From contig JBCBHO010000001.1 in NCBI GenBank assembly GCA_038525525.1, forward strand, positions 1,018,061 through 1,082,060: a stretch of DNA of 64,000 nucleotides, read 5' to 3'. The translations under genes and the position numbers were made by a program. Below are positions 8,693 to 15,840 of the stretch, piece after piece. Below the pieces are notes generated by a model. The model was given only the letters and a program-made list of their open reading frames with translations, searched no databases and was not told the origin of the DNA. Within the stretch, counting starts at the first letter, position 1, and the number at the start of each line of letters is the position of its first letter. The stretch is from Shimia_B sp038525525 (GTDB lineage Bacteria; Pseudomonadota; Alphaproteobacteria; Rhodobacterales; Rhodobacteraceae).

Positions 8693-9258
8693 CATTACCT
8701 CACGAAATCCCGGCCACCGGGCCTTCCGTGGTGCTGGCGCAGGCCATGCAGGCCCTTGTGCCTGTCCTGACAACGGACCGCCTGACGCTCCGCTCCCCCC
8801 GGATCGAAGATTTCGCGGCCTATGCGCGGATCGCCGAACAGCCCTCCGCACGGTTCATCTTTGGCGAAGTCCCCAGCCGTGGCCACGCCTGGGTCGATTT
8901 CGGCCAGCTCATCGCCACATGGATCCTGCGCGGCCACGGCATCTGGACCGTCGAAGCGGAAGGCTGCGTCCAGGGCTTCGTCCTGATCGGGTTCGAGCCG
9001 GGCGACGACGAACCGGAGCTCGGCTTCATGTTCCTGCCGGAGGCCGAGGGCAAGAGCATCGCCTTCGAGGCCGCCACGGCCGCCCGCGACTACGCCTTCA
9101 GCACGCTCGGGCTCAGGACGCTGGTCTCCTATATTGACCACGAGAACACGCGCTCCATCGCGCTGGCCACCCGACTGGGCGGCACCCGCGACAGGGCCGC
9201 GGAGAAACACGACGACACCGTCACCTACCGCTACATCAAGGAAGAGGCCCGGTCATGA
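8689..9258 (+). CDS. GNAT-family N-acetyltransferase, third of three
   Basis: This 189-residue member of the local GNAT trio has a longer N-terminus (about 20 extra residues before TDRLTLRSP). It shares WILRGHGIWTV with the other two, and the cofactor loop reads EAEGKSIAFEAA, without the usual Gly-x-Gly-Tyr/Phe-Ala, so acetyl-CoA binding may differ. It overlaps its neighbours on both sides by ATGA. Confidence 0.82.
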   Translation: MTLPHEIPATGPSVVLAQAMQALVPVLTTDRLTLRSPRIEDFAAYARIAEQPSARFIFGEVPSRGHAWVDFGQLIATWILRGHGIWTVEAEGCVQGFVLIGFEPGDDEPELGFMFLPEAEGKSIAFEAATAARDYAFSTLGLRTLVSYIDHENTRSIALATRLGGTRDRAAEKHDDTVTYRYIKEEARS

Positions 9259-9554
9259 GCGATGCCGAGAAAGCAGCCCAGATCCTCAAGGGCCACCGCG
9301 AGTCGATCGACCGCCTCGACGCGATCCTCGTCTACACGCTGGGCGAGCGGTTCAAGCACACCCAGGCCGTGGGCGTGCTCAAGGCCCAGCACGACCTTCC
9401 CCCGTCCGATCCCGCGCGCGAAGATGCGCAGATCGCACGGCTCGAAGATTTGGCGAAGCGCGCGGATCTCGATCCCGAATTCGCCAAGAAGTTCCTGAAC
9501 TTCATCATCGCTGAAGTCATTCAGCACCACAAAACGCACCAAGACAGAATCTGA
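9255..9554 (+). CDS. Chorismate mutase (AroQ-class)
   Basis: This 99-residue all-helical protein converts chorismate to prephenate at the start of Phe/Tyr synthesis. The N-terminal helix with RESIDRLDAILVYTLGERF and the middle helix fit the AroQ alpha fold, which works as a dimer. It overlaps the third GNAT by ATGA and lies 13 bp upstream of rpsP. Confidence 0.85.
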   Translation: MSDAEKAAQILKGHRESIDRLDAILVYTLGERFKHTQAVGVLKAQHDLPPSDPAREDAQIARLEDLAKRADLDPEFAKKFLNFIIAEVIQHHKTHQDRI

Positions 9555-9567
9555 AGGAAATCACATC

Positions 9568-9987
9568 ATGGCCATGAAAATTCGTCTCGCCCGCGGCGGC
9601 ACCAAGAAGCGCCCGTTCTACCGCATCGTCGCTGCCGACAGCCGCATGCCCCGCGACGGCCGCTTCATCGAAAAGCTCGGCACCTACAATCCGCTCCTCC
9701 CGAAGGACAGCGAGGACCGCGTGAAGATGGACATGGAGCGCGTCGAGTACTGGCTCGGCAAGGGCGCGCAGCCCACCGACCGGATCGCCCGCATGCTCGA
9801 GGCCGCCGGCGCCCGCGACAAGACGGAGCGCAACAATCCGCAGAAAGCCAAGCCCGGCAAGAAGGCCCAGGAGCGCGCCGAGGAGAAGGCCGCCAAAGCT
9901 GCCGCTGCCGCTGAAGCCGCCGCAGCACCGGCTGAGGAAGCCCCCGCCGAGGAAGCGCCGGCCGCAGAGGCAGCGGCAGAGGAGTAA
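9568..9987 (+). CDS. rpsP: 30S ribosomal protein S16
   Basis: This small-subunit assembly protein binds 16S rRNA. Residues 1-80 are the S16 core (KIRLARGGTKKRPFYRIVAADSR onward). Residues about 85-139 form a low-complexity tail of Lys, Ala and Glu, making the protein about 55 residues longer than E. coli S16. The Shine-Dalgarno AAGGA is 9-13 nt upstream. It heads the classical rpsP-rimM-trmD-rplS order, here with one extra small gene after it. Confidence 0.97.
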   Translation: MAMKIRLARGGTKKRPFYRIVAADSRMPRDGRFIEKLGTYNPLLPKDSEDRVKMDMERVEYWLGKGAQPTDRIARMLEAAGARDKTERNNPQKAKPGKKAQERAEEKAAKAAAAAEAAAAPAEEAPAEEAPAAEAAAEE

Positions 9988-9994
9988 GCACCCC

Positions 9995-10156
9995 ATGGTG
10001 CGGCTCATCCGGTCGGCGATCCTGGTCAGCGTGGCCTTCGGCGCGGGGCTCACCTACGAGCGCGCCGAGGCCCGCCAGACCTGTGCCGTGGAAGCGGATT
10101 GGGGGCCCTGGCTCACCTGCGCCGCGCGCGAGATGCTCGAAGAGGTGATCCCATGA
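9995..10156 (+). CDS. Unannotated 53-residue membrane or exported small protein
   Basis: This short reading frame fills the gap between rpsP and rimM exactly: ATG 7 bp after the rpsP stop, and TGA overlapping the rimM start (ATGA). The product has a basic N-terminus (MVRLIR), a hydrophobic stretch (about 7-20) that could be a signal peptide or single membrane helix, then a soluble part with two Cys (Cys30, Cys42) flanking DWGPWLTC. I do not recognise the family. The tight fit on both sides argues that it is real. Confidence 0.62.
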   Translation: MVRLIRSAILVSVAFGAGLTYERAEARQTCAVEADWGPWLTCAAREMLEEVIP

Positions 10157-10659
10157 CCGAGGACCGGGTCTGCGTGGGCGCGATCGCCGGCGCCTTTGGC
10201 GTGAGCGGCGAAGTGCGGCTCAAAAGCTTCTGCGCGGACCCGCTGGCGCTGGGCGATTACGGCGCGTTGAGCGACGAGGCGGGGGCGCGGCGCTTCACCG
10301 TCCAGATCGATCGTGCGGTCGACAAGGGCCTCATCGGGCGCCTCTCCGGGGTGCGCTCCAAGGAGGACGCCGATGCCCTCAAGGGCACGCGGCTCTACGC
10401 GGAGCGCGCCGCCCTGCCCCAGTTGCCGGATGACGAGTACTATTACTCCGACCTTATCGGGCTTGCCGTCGTTGATCCGGGCGGCGGCACGCTCGGCACC
10501 GTGAAGGCCGTGCTCAACCACGGGGCCACGGACATCCTCGAGGTGAAGCTGCCCGGCTCCTCGGAGACGGTGCTCCTGCCCTTCACGCAGGAGGCCGTGC
10601 CCACGGTGGATCTCGGGGCGCAGCGGATCGTGGCGGACCCGCCCGAGGGCGTCTTCTGA
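10153..10659 (+). CDS. rimM: 16S rRNA processing protein RimM
   Basis: This assembly factor binds S19 and helps mature the 30S head. The 168-residue protein has the N-terminal beta barrel (about 1-85, VCVGAIAGAFGVSGEVRLKSF) and the C-terminal PRC barrel (about 95-165, YYYSDLIGLAV). I chose the ATG at 10153 because it overlaps the preceding small gene by ATGA and begins at the family's usual position. TGATG couples it to trmD. Confidence 0.95.
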   Translation: MTEDRVCVGAIAGAFGVSGEVRLKSFCADPLALGDYGALSDEAGARRFTVQIDRAVDKGLIGRLSGVRSKEDADALKGTRLYAERAALPQLPDDEYYYSDLIGLAVVDPGGGTLGTVKAVLNHGATDILEVKLPGSSETVLLPFTQEAVPTVDLGAQRIVADPPEGVF

Positions 10660-11426
10660 TGGCGCTCTCCCACGGGCGCAAATCCATCCGCGCCACTGCA
10701 GAGCCTCGCGCGCTCATGGAGCGCGAAGAGATCGCGGGCGCCTGGACCGCGCGGGTCATCACGCTCTTTCCCGAGACATTTCCCGGCGTTCTCGGGGCCT
10801 CGCTAACCGGCAAGGCGCTCAAGGAGGGCCGCTGGCAGCTCCACACCACCGATCTCCGGCTCTTCGGCGAGGGCAAGCACCGGAACGTGGACGACAAGCC
10901 CGCGGGCGGCGGCGCGGGCATGGTCCTGCGCGCCGATATCGTGGGCCGCGCGGTGGAGGCCGCCGGGGGGCCGGGCCCGATCCTCTACATGTCGCCCCGA
11001 GGCACACCGTTCAGTCAGGCCATGGCCCGCGATCTCGCCGCAGGCCCCGGCTGCACCATTCTCTGCGGCCGCTTCGAGGGCGTCGATGAGCGCGCGATCG
11101 CGCATTACGGGATGCAGGAAGTCTCAATAGGCGACTACGTCCTCACCGGCGGCGAACTCGCCGCGCAAGTCCTGCTCGATGCCTGCATCCGCCTGTTGCC
11201 GGGCGTCCTCGGTAACGAAGCCTCGACCGAGGAGGAAAGCCACAGCGCGGGCCTCCTCGAGCATCCCCACTACACCCGCCCCGCCGAGTGGCAGGGCCGC
11301 ACGATCCCTGACGTGCTGACCTCCGGCGACCACGGCAAGGTCGCGGCCTGGCGACGGGAGCAGAGCGAGGCGCTGACCAAGGCGCGCCGCCCCGACCTCT
11401 GGGACAAGCTGCACCGCAAGGAGTGA
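10659..11426 (+). CDS. trmD: tRNA (guanine37-N1)-methyltransferase TrmD
   Basis: This SAM-dependent enzyme makes m1G37 next to the anticodon and prevents +1 frameshifting. The 255-residue protein has the trefoil-knot SPOUT fold with RVITLFPETFP near the start, the SAM-binding loop YMSPRGTPF and CGRFEGVDERAI, and SIGDYVLTGGE. About 28 residues precede the usual N-terminus; an internal ATG at 10716 gives a more typical length. The start overlaps the rimM stop. Confidence 0.95.
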   Translation: MALSHGRKSIRATAEPRALMEREEIAGAWTARVITLFPETFPGVLGASLTGKALKEGRWQLHTTDLRLFGEGKHRNVDDKPAGGGAGMVLRADIVGRAVEAAGGPGPILYMSPRGTPFSQAMARDLAAGPGCTILCGRFEGVDERAIAHYGMQEVSIGDYVLTGGELAAQVLLDACIRLLPGVLGNEASTEEESHSAGLLEHPHYTRPAEWQGRTIPDVLTSGDHGKVAAWRREQSEALTKARRPDLWDKLHRKE

Positions 11427-11449
11427 GGGGCCAGCCCCTCACACGCCCC

Positions 11450-11511
11450 GGAGTATTTGGAGCCAGTGGAAGAAGGGATCTGTCCCGCCTTCCATTGGCC
11501 CAAAATACTCC
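11450..11511. repeat. Long inverted repeat between trmD and rplS
   Basis: Arms of 23 nt (11450-11472 and 11489-11511) pair with a few mismatches around a 16-nt loop; each contains the GGAGTATTT core. It lacks a T-tract, so it is either an mRNA-stabilising hairpin or an interspersed palindromic repeat. The rest of the 262-bp spacer shows no gene. Confidence 0.7.
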
Positions 11512-11688
11512 CCCGGAGGGCCGCCGGAGGCATCCCGCCCTTGCCACGCGCGACCACGCTCCGTATAGCGGCGGCATCGCGGCGCCGGGGTGACTCGGCG
11601 CTTCGGTCGTTTGCGGGGACGTGCCGCGCAGCAAAGAACAAACTCATCCGCGGGCAAACCGCGTCGTCACATGGAAAGGAGAGGCCAG

Positions 11689-12063
11689 ATGGACCTCATC
11701 GCAACCCTCGAGGCGGAACAAGTCGCCGCCCTCGGGAAAGACATCCCAGACTTCAAGGCGGGCGATACCGTGCGCGTCGGTTACAAAGTGACCGAAGGCA
11801 CCCGCACCCGCGTGCAGAATTACGAGGGTGTGTGCATCGCGCGCAAGAACGGCGAGGGCATCGCCGGATCGTTCACGGTTCGCAAGATCTCCTTCGGCGA
11901 GGGCGTGGAGCGCGTCTTCCCGCTGCACTCCACCAACATCGATAGCATCACCGTCGTGCGCCGCGGCCGCGTGCGTCGTGCCAAGCTCTATTACCTGCGC
12001 TCGCGTCGCGGCAAGTCCGCCCGGATCGCGGAAGACACCACCTACAAGCCGAAGAAAGCGTAA
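11689..12063 (+). CDS. rplS: 50S ribosomal protein L19
   Basis: This protein lies at the 30S-50S interface. The 124-residue protein matches the family: an N-terminal helix (DLIATLEAEQ), then FKAGDTVRVGYKVTEGTRTRVQNYEGVC and SFTVRKISFGEGVERVFPLHS. I chose the ATG at 11689 from this alignment and from the Shine-Dalgarno AAGGAGAGG upstream. It is followed 5 bp later by rpmE. Confidence 0.97.
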   Translation: MDLIATLEAEQVAALGKDIPDFKAGDTVRVGYKVTEGTRTRVQNYEGVCIARKNGEGIAGSFTVRKISFGEGVERVFPLHSTNIDSITVVRRGRVRRAKLYYLRSRRGKSARIAEDTTYKPKKA

Positions 12064-12068
12064 GTCAG

Positions 12069-12290
12069 ATGAAAAAAGATACCCATCCCGACTACCACTT
12101 CATCGACGTCAAGATGACGAACGGCGACGTCGTGAAGATGCGCTCCACCTGGGGCAAGGACGGCGACCAGATCTCGCTCGACATTGACCCTTCCGTGCAT
12201 CCGGCCTGGACCGGCGGCAATGCCAAGCTCATGGACACTGGTGGCCGCGTCTCGAAGTTCAAGAAGAAGTACGAAGGGCTCGGCTTCTAA
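12069..12290 (+). CDS. rpmE: 50S ribosomal protein L31
   Basis: The 73-residue protein begins MKKDTHPDYHFIDVKMTNG, the L31 start, and ends in FKKKYEGLGF. The zinc-binding Cys residues of the C+ form are absent, so this is the zinc-independent form and cannot serve as a zinc reservoir. It ends the rpsP operon; an intrinsic terminator follows. Confidence 0.95.
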   Translation: MKKDTHPDYHFIDVKMTNGDVVKMRSTWGKDGDQISLDIDPSVHPAWTGGNAKLMDTGGRVSKFKKKYEGLGF

Positions 12291-12310
12291 GCGACGCCCC
12301 CCAGAACTCG

Positions 12311-12339
12311 AAAAGGCGGCCCCAGTGGCCGCCTTTTTT
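12311..12339 (+). terminator. Intrinsic terminator of the rpsP-rpmE operon
   Basis: The 11-bp stem AAAAGGCGGCC (12311-12321) pairs with 12327-12337 around a 5-nt loop and runs into a T-tract. The A-rich left side also lets it work for the convergent metallo-hydrolase gene. Confidence 0.92.
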
Positions 12340-12376
12340 GTGCCTCTCCCTTTGTGGCCGGCCACCGGCGCCCTGC

Positions 12377-13327
12377 TTAGAGCCAGGTCGCCGGGGCGTA
12401 GCGGTAGGCCCCGCCCTCGGCGCGAATGCGCCCGAAGCCCGGGAAATGCACGTGGCTTCCCGCGATGAGCATCTGGTCGGCGGCGGCCATGTCGAAGACG
12501 CGGCGTCGGCTCTCGGCGGCGAGCGCGGGATCGGTGTCGAAGCCGAAGCCGGTATCGGGCAGCACGGTATGCACATCCGCAGAATGCAGCGTATCGGCCA
12601 CCATGAGCACCTGCGCGTCCCCGCCATCGATCATGAGAAGACCGTGGCCCATCGTGTGACCTGGCGAGACCATGAGCGTGATGCCGGGGGCGACCTCGGC
12701 CCCGTCGGCCACCTGCGTGAGACGGTCGCCATAGGCCCCGATGACCCCGGCGGCGAGATCGAAGAGGCCCTGCGCCTCCGCCGGGGCCGCTGCCCGCATG
12801 GACGCGTCCGACCAGAAGGCGACCTCGGCTTCGGACACGATGACCTCCGCCTGCGAGAAGGCCGCGCCGCCCTCGCCGAGGAGGCCGCCCACGTGATCGG
12901 GATGCATGTGGGTGACGAGTACGGTGTCGATATCCGCCTCACTCAGCCCCATCGCCGCGAGCGCGGCCCCCATGCGGCCGAAGCCGGGGCCGAGCACGTC
13001 GAGCGCGCCCATGCCCGCATCGATCAGGATCGTGCGGTCGTCCGATTGCAGGAGATAGGCATTCACCGGAGCAGGCAGCAGGTCGCCCAGACCGGCCGCG
13101 GCGGCGGCCGCGTCAATGGCGGCGTCATCTCCGAAGAAGAAGCCCCGCCCGAGCGGCGCCACGCCATCGAGAAGCGCGGTGATGCGGTAGCTGCCCAGGG
13201 GCATGTCGTAGAGCGCGGGCTGCGCGGGCGCGGCATGGCACGCGGCATTGGCGCTGGCCACGTGCACGAAGCCCGCAAGCGGCGTGGCCGCGGCGAGCGT
13301 GCCGAATTGGCGTCGGGTGAGGGTCAT
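12377..13327 (-). CDS. Tat-exported MBL-fold metallo-hydrolase
   Basis: The 316-residue protein starts with a twin-arginine signal (TRRQFGTLAAATPLAGF) ending near residue 28, so it is predicted to be exported folded to the periplasm. The metallo-beta-lactamase fold follows, with the metal motif THMHPDHVGG near residue 150 and later ligands in SPGHTMGHG near 215. Family members include lactonases and hydrolases of uncertain substrate. It is convergent with rpmE and 30 bp downstream of the DUF2461 gene. Confidence 0.88.
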   Translation of the reverse strand: MTLTRRQFGTLAAATPLAGFVHVASANAACHAAPAQPALYDMPLGSYRITALLDGVAPLGRGFFFGDDAAIDAAAAAAGLGDLLPAPVNAYLLQSDDRTILIDAGMGALDVLGPGFGRMGAALAAMGLSEADIDTVLVTHMHPDHVGGLLGEGGAAFSQAEVIVSEAEVAFWSDASMRAAAPAEAQGLFDLAAGVIGAYGDRLTQVADGAEVAPGITLMVSPGHTMGHGLLMIDGGDAQVLMVADTLHSADVHTVLPDTGFGFDTDPALAAESRRRVFDMAAADQMLIAGSHVHFPGFGRIRAEGGAYRYAPATWL

Positions 13328-13357
13328 GGGCTGGGTCCTTTCAGGTCGTAAAGAGGC

Positions 13358-14041
13358 TCACGCGGGATCCTTGAGGAGCGCCGTGGCACAGAAGCCGAGG
13401 AAATCGGCGGAGGCGAGGGCCAGGTGGCTGGCCTCGTCCACGACGGCGCCGCTCGTCCAGGCCGACTTGGTCAGGGCCTGCATGACGAGGAAGTTCTTGA
13501 GCTTCACGTAGGCGGCGTGGGGATGGTCTTCGTAGTCGGCATAGCCCTTTGGCATGCGGGTGAGAGAGGTGGACATGTCGAGGGCGAGGTCATGGGCAGC
13601 GAGACTGTCGAGCATGGACTGGAAGCGCTTGGGATCGCCGACGATCCGGTCGCGGATGAGGCCGAGCTTGGCCGTGGGAAACTGGTAGAAGCCCGTGGCC
13701 ATGAAGCCGCCGCTGGTATCGAGATGCAGGTAAAGGATGCCCGCCATCTCGGACTTGGTGCCGGTGGGCGTGAGCAGGCCCGAGACACTGGTCTTGTAGG
13801 GGCTCTTGTCCTTGGAAAAGCGGACGTCCCTGTTCTGCCGGAACATGGTCTTCTTCGAGCCGATGAGCGGGGAAATAGATCCTTCGAGGCGCGCTGTTAC
13901 CGCCTCGAGAATGCCTGCGAAGGGCACGCGGAGCGCGGCCTCGAAATCGGCCTTGTTGGCATCGTACCAGTCCTTGGAATTGTGCGCCTCCAGACCGGCA
14001 AGGAGATCGAAGGCGGCCTTTGGCAGCGCGTGATCGGTCAT
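13358..14041 (-). CDS. DUF2461 (TIGR02453) family protein
   Basis: The 227-residue protein has the hallmarks of this uncharacterised family: LAAHNSKDWYDANKADFEA-like N-terminus, the run FRQNRDVRFSKDKSPYKT (about 75-95), then GGFMATGFYQFP. The family has no confirmed function. I chose the ATG at 14041 because it puts the family start 5 residues in. No partner nearby suggests its role. Confidence 0.88.
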   Translation of the reverse strand: MTDHALPKAAFDLLAGLEAHNSKDWYDANKADFEAALRVPFAGILEAVTARLEGSISPLIGSKKTMFRQNRDVRFSKDKSPYKTSVSGLLTPTGTKSEMAGILYLHLDTSGGFMATGFYQFPTAKLGLIRDRIVGDPKRFQSMLDSLAAHDLALDMSTSLTRMPKGYADYEDHPHAAYVKLKNFLVMQALTKSAWTSGAVVDEASHLALASADFLGFCATALLKDPA

Positions 14042-14216
14042 TCTCGGCCCTCCCTTGGGGAGGAGGTGGCGCAGGCCTGACAAAAGTCACGGCAAGGACC
14101 ATGCGCCCGCGCGCAGAAATCCGGCAACACCGGGCAAAGACGGCGATTGTGCCCCTTTCCTCCACCAGAGCCACAACATATGGTTCCTCCAACCCGCAAG
14201 CAGAAGGTCGGACCCC

Positions 14217-15026
14217 GTGGCGCACATCATCGTTGTCGGCAATGAAAAGGGCGGTTCCGGCAAGTCGACGACCTCCATGCACGTGGCGACCGCGCTCGCG
14301 CGGATGGGGCACGGCGTCGGCGTGATCGACCTCGATCTGCGCCAGAAGAGCCTCGGGCGCTACACCGAGAACCGCCGGACCTACTGCGCGCGGGAAGGAC
14401 TTTCGCTGCCCACGCCGCGCTACGCTCCCCTGCCGGAGATCGACCCCGCCACAGTGCCCGAGGGCGAGAATGTCTTCGATCATCGACTGGCAGGAGCGGT
14501 GGCCCTTCTCGAGGAAGACAGCGACTTCATCCTGATCGATTGCCCGGGCTCCCATACTCGGCTGAGCCAGGTGGCGCATTCGTTGGCCGACACGCTCGTG
14601 ACCCCGCTCAACGACAGCTTCGTTGATTTCGATCTCCTCGCGAAGGTGGACCCGGACGGTCAGCAGATCCTCGGCCCGTCCGTCTATTCGGAGATGGTCT
14701 GGCAGGCGCGGCAGCTGCGCGCGCAGGCGGGCCTCGAGCCGATCGACTGGGTCGTCGTGCGCAACCGCCTCGGTGCGCAGCAGATGCTCAACAAGGAGAA
14801 GATGGGCGCGGCACTCGACAAGCTCGCGCGGCGCATCGGCTTTCGCCATGTGCCGGGCTTCTCGGAGCGCGTGATCTTCCGCGAGCTCTTCCCGCGCGGG
14901 CTGACGCTGCTTGATCTGCGCGACGTGGGCGTGGCACGGCTCAATATCTCCAACGTGGCCGCGCGGCAGGAGGTGCGCGATCTCGTCAAGGCGCTCAACC
15001 TGCCGGGGGTGACGGTGGACTTCTAG
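14217..15026 (+). CDS. mipZ: Cell division positioning ATPase MipZ
   Basis: This ParA/MinD-type ATPase forms a gradient from the poles and inhibits FtsZ assembly away from midcell in alphaproteobacteria. The 269-residue protein begins with a GTG start and carries the deviant Walker A motif (residues 11-18, KGGSGKST), the switch region DCPGSHTRL, and DSFVDFDLLAKVDPD, which is characteristic of MipZ. The Shine-Dalgarno AGAAGG lies upstream. Its TAG stop overlaps the stop of the convergent cold-shock gene within CTAG (15023-15026). Confidence 0.93.
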   Translation: MAHIIVVGNEKGGSGKSTTSMHVATALARMGHGVGVIDLDLRQKSLGRYTENRRTYCAREGLSLPTPRYAPLPEIDPATVPEGENVFDHRLAGAVALLEEDSDFILIDCPGSHTRLSQVAHSLADTLVTPLNDSFVDFDLLAKVDPDGQQILGPSVYSEMVWQARQLRAQAGLEPIDWVVVRNRLGAQQMLNKEKMGAALDKLARRIGFRHVPGFSERVIFRELFPRGLTLLDLRDVGVARLNISNVAARQEVRDLVKALNLPGVTVDF

Positions 15027-15556
15027 CCGGCCGCGGCGGCGGTCTGCGCGTGCTTCCAGCCCTCGGCGGCCTCCCACGGATGGACGGAAAGCGCGGCGGC
15101 ACCCTTGGCCCCGTGGGTCAGCACGGCGCACATGGCCTCGCCCACCTGGGCATCGAGGAGCCCGGCGGCACGCAGCACGTCGACATGGACGAACACGTCC
15201 TCTTCAGTGCCGAAAACATTGAGAAAGCCGTAACCCTTCGCCTTGTCGAACCACTTGAGCCGGGCGGGCAGGAGTTCGGCGCTCGGGTCCACGTCTTTTG
15301 AAACAGCGTCACCGCCGCTTTCGACCGCCGAGGTCACCTCGAGGAGCTCTATGGCCTGAAAGCCCTTGACCGTTGATCCAACCGACAGGGTCACACCATC
15401 GCCGGCGGCCACCGAGGGCCTCCCAGATTTCCTCACTACATTCACGTGCAGGAGCACGTCCTGTGCTACGTCCTCGGCAATTACAAAACCAAATCCCTTG
15501 GCAAGATCGAACCATTTTACAACGCCACGGACGATGCGCTCATCCGTCTGTTCCAC
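15023..15556 (-). CDS. Double cold-shock-domain protein
   Basis: The 177-residue protein contains two OB-fold cold-shock domains (about residues 8-70 and 95-160). The first reads GVVKWFDLAKGFGFV and the second ARLKWFDKAKGYGFL, each with the RNP1-like and VLLHV/VFVHV RNP2 motifs. It is a predicted RNA chaperone, common in Rhodobacterales. It is convergent with mipZ, sharing its stop region. The 200-bp upstream spacer shows no further gene. Confidence 0.93.
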   Translation of the reverse strand: MEQTDERIVRGVVKWFDLAKGFGFVIAEDVAQDVLLHVNVVRKSGRPSVAAGDGVTLSVGSTVKGFQAIELLEVTSAVESGGDAVSKDVDPSAELLPARLKWFDKAKGYGFLNVFGTEEDVFVHVDVLRAAGLLDAQVGEAMCAVLTHGAKGAAALSVHPWEAAEGWKHAQTAAAAG

Positions 15557-15763
15557 TTGAGGAAGCCCCTTTACGCTTGCTTCCCAGTCCCGTGCTTAGA
15601 AGGGTGCGCCTGACCTTACGTTAAGTCAACGATCACTGATTGAACGCGGGATTGTTGCTCAATTTATAGGTAAGCGCTCAACCCAAGCGGGAATGACGTC
15701 GAGCGAAGCGCGTCTCACGCAACTCAGCCGCGTGGCCGCTTCAGCGTGTCATTTTCGGGGAAG

Positions 15764-15840
15764 TGGCGGACTGGGGAGGATTCGAACCCCCGACCCCTTG
15801 ATTCGTAGTCAAGTACTCTATCCAACTGAGCTACCAGTCC
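15764..15840 (-). tRNA. tRNA-Arg (anticodon ACG)
   Basis: The 77-nt gene including the encoded CCA has a 7-bp acceptor stem GGACTGG/CCAGTCC, the D-arm TAGCTCAGTTGGATAGAG, the anticodon stem CTTGA/TCAAG around loop CTACGAA (anticodon ACG, read as ICG), and the T-arm GGGGGTTCGAATCCTCCC. Its first 23 bases are also the last codons and TAG stop of the histidine kinase gene on the same strand. Confidence 0.97.
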
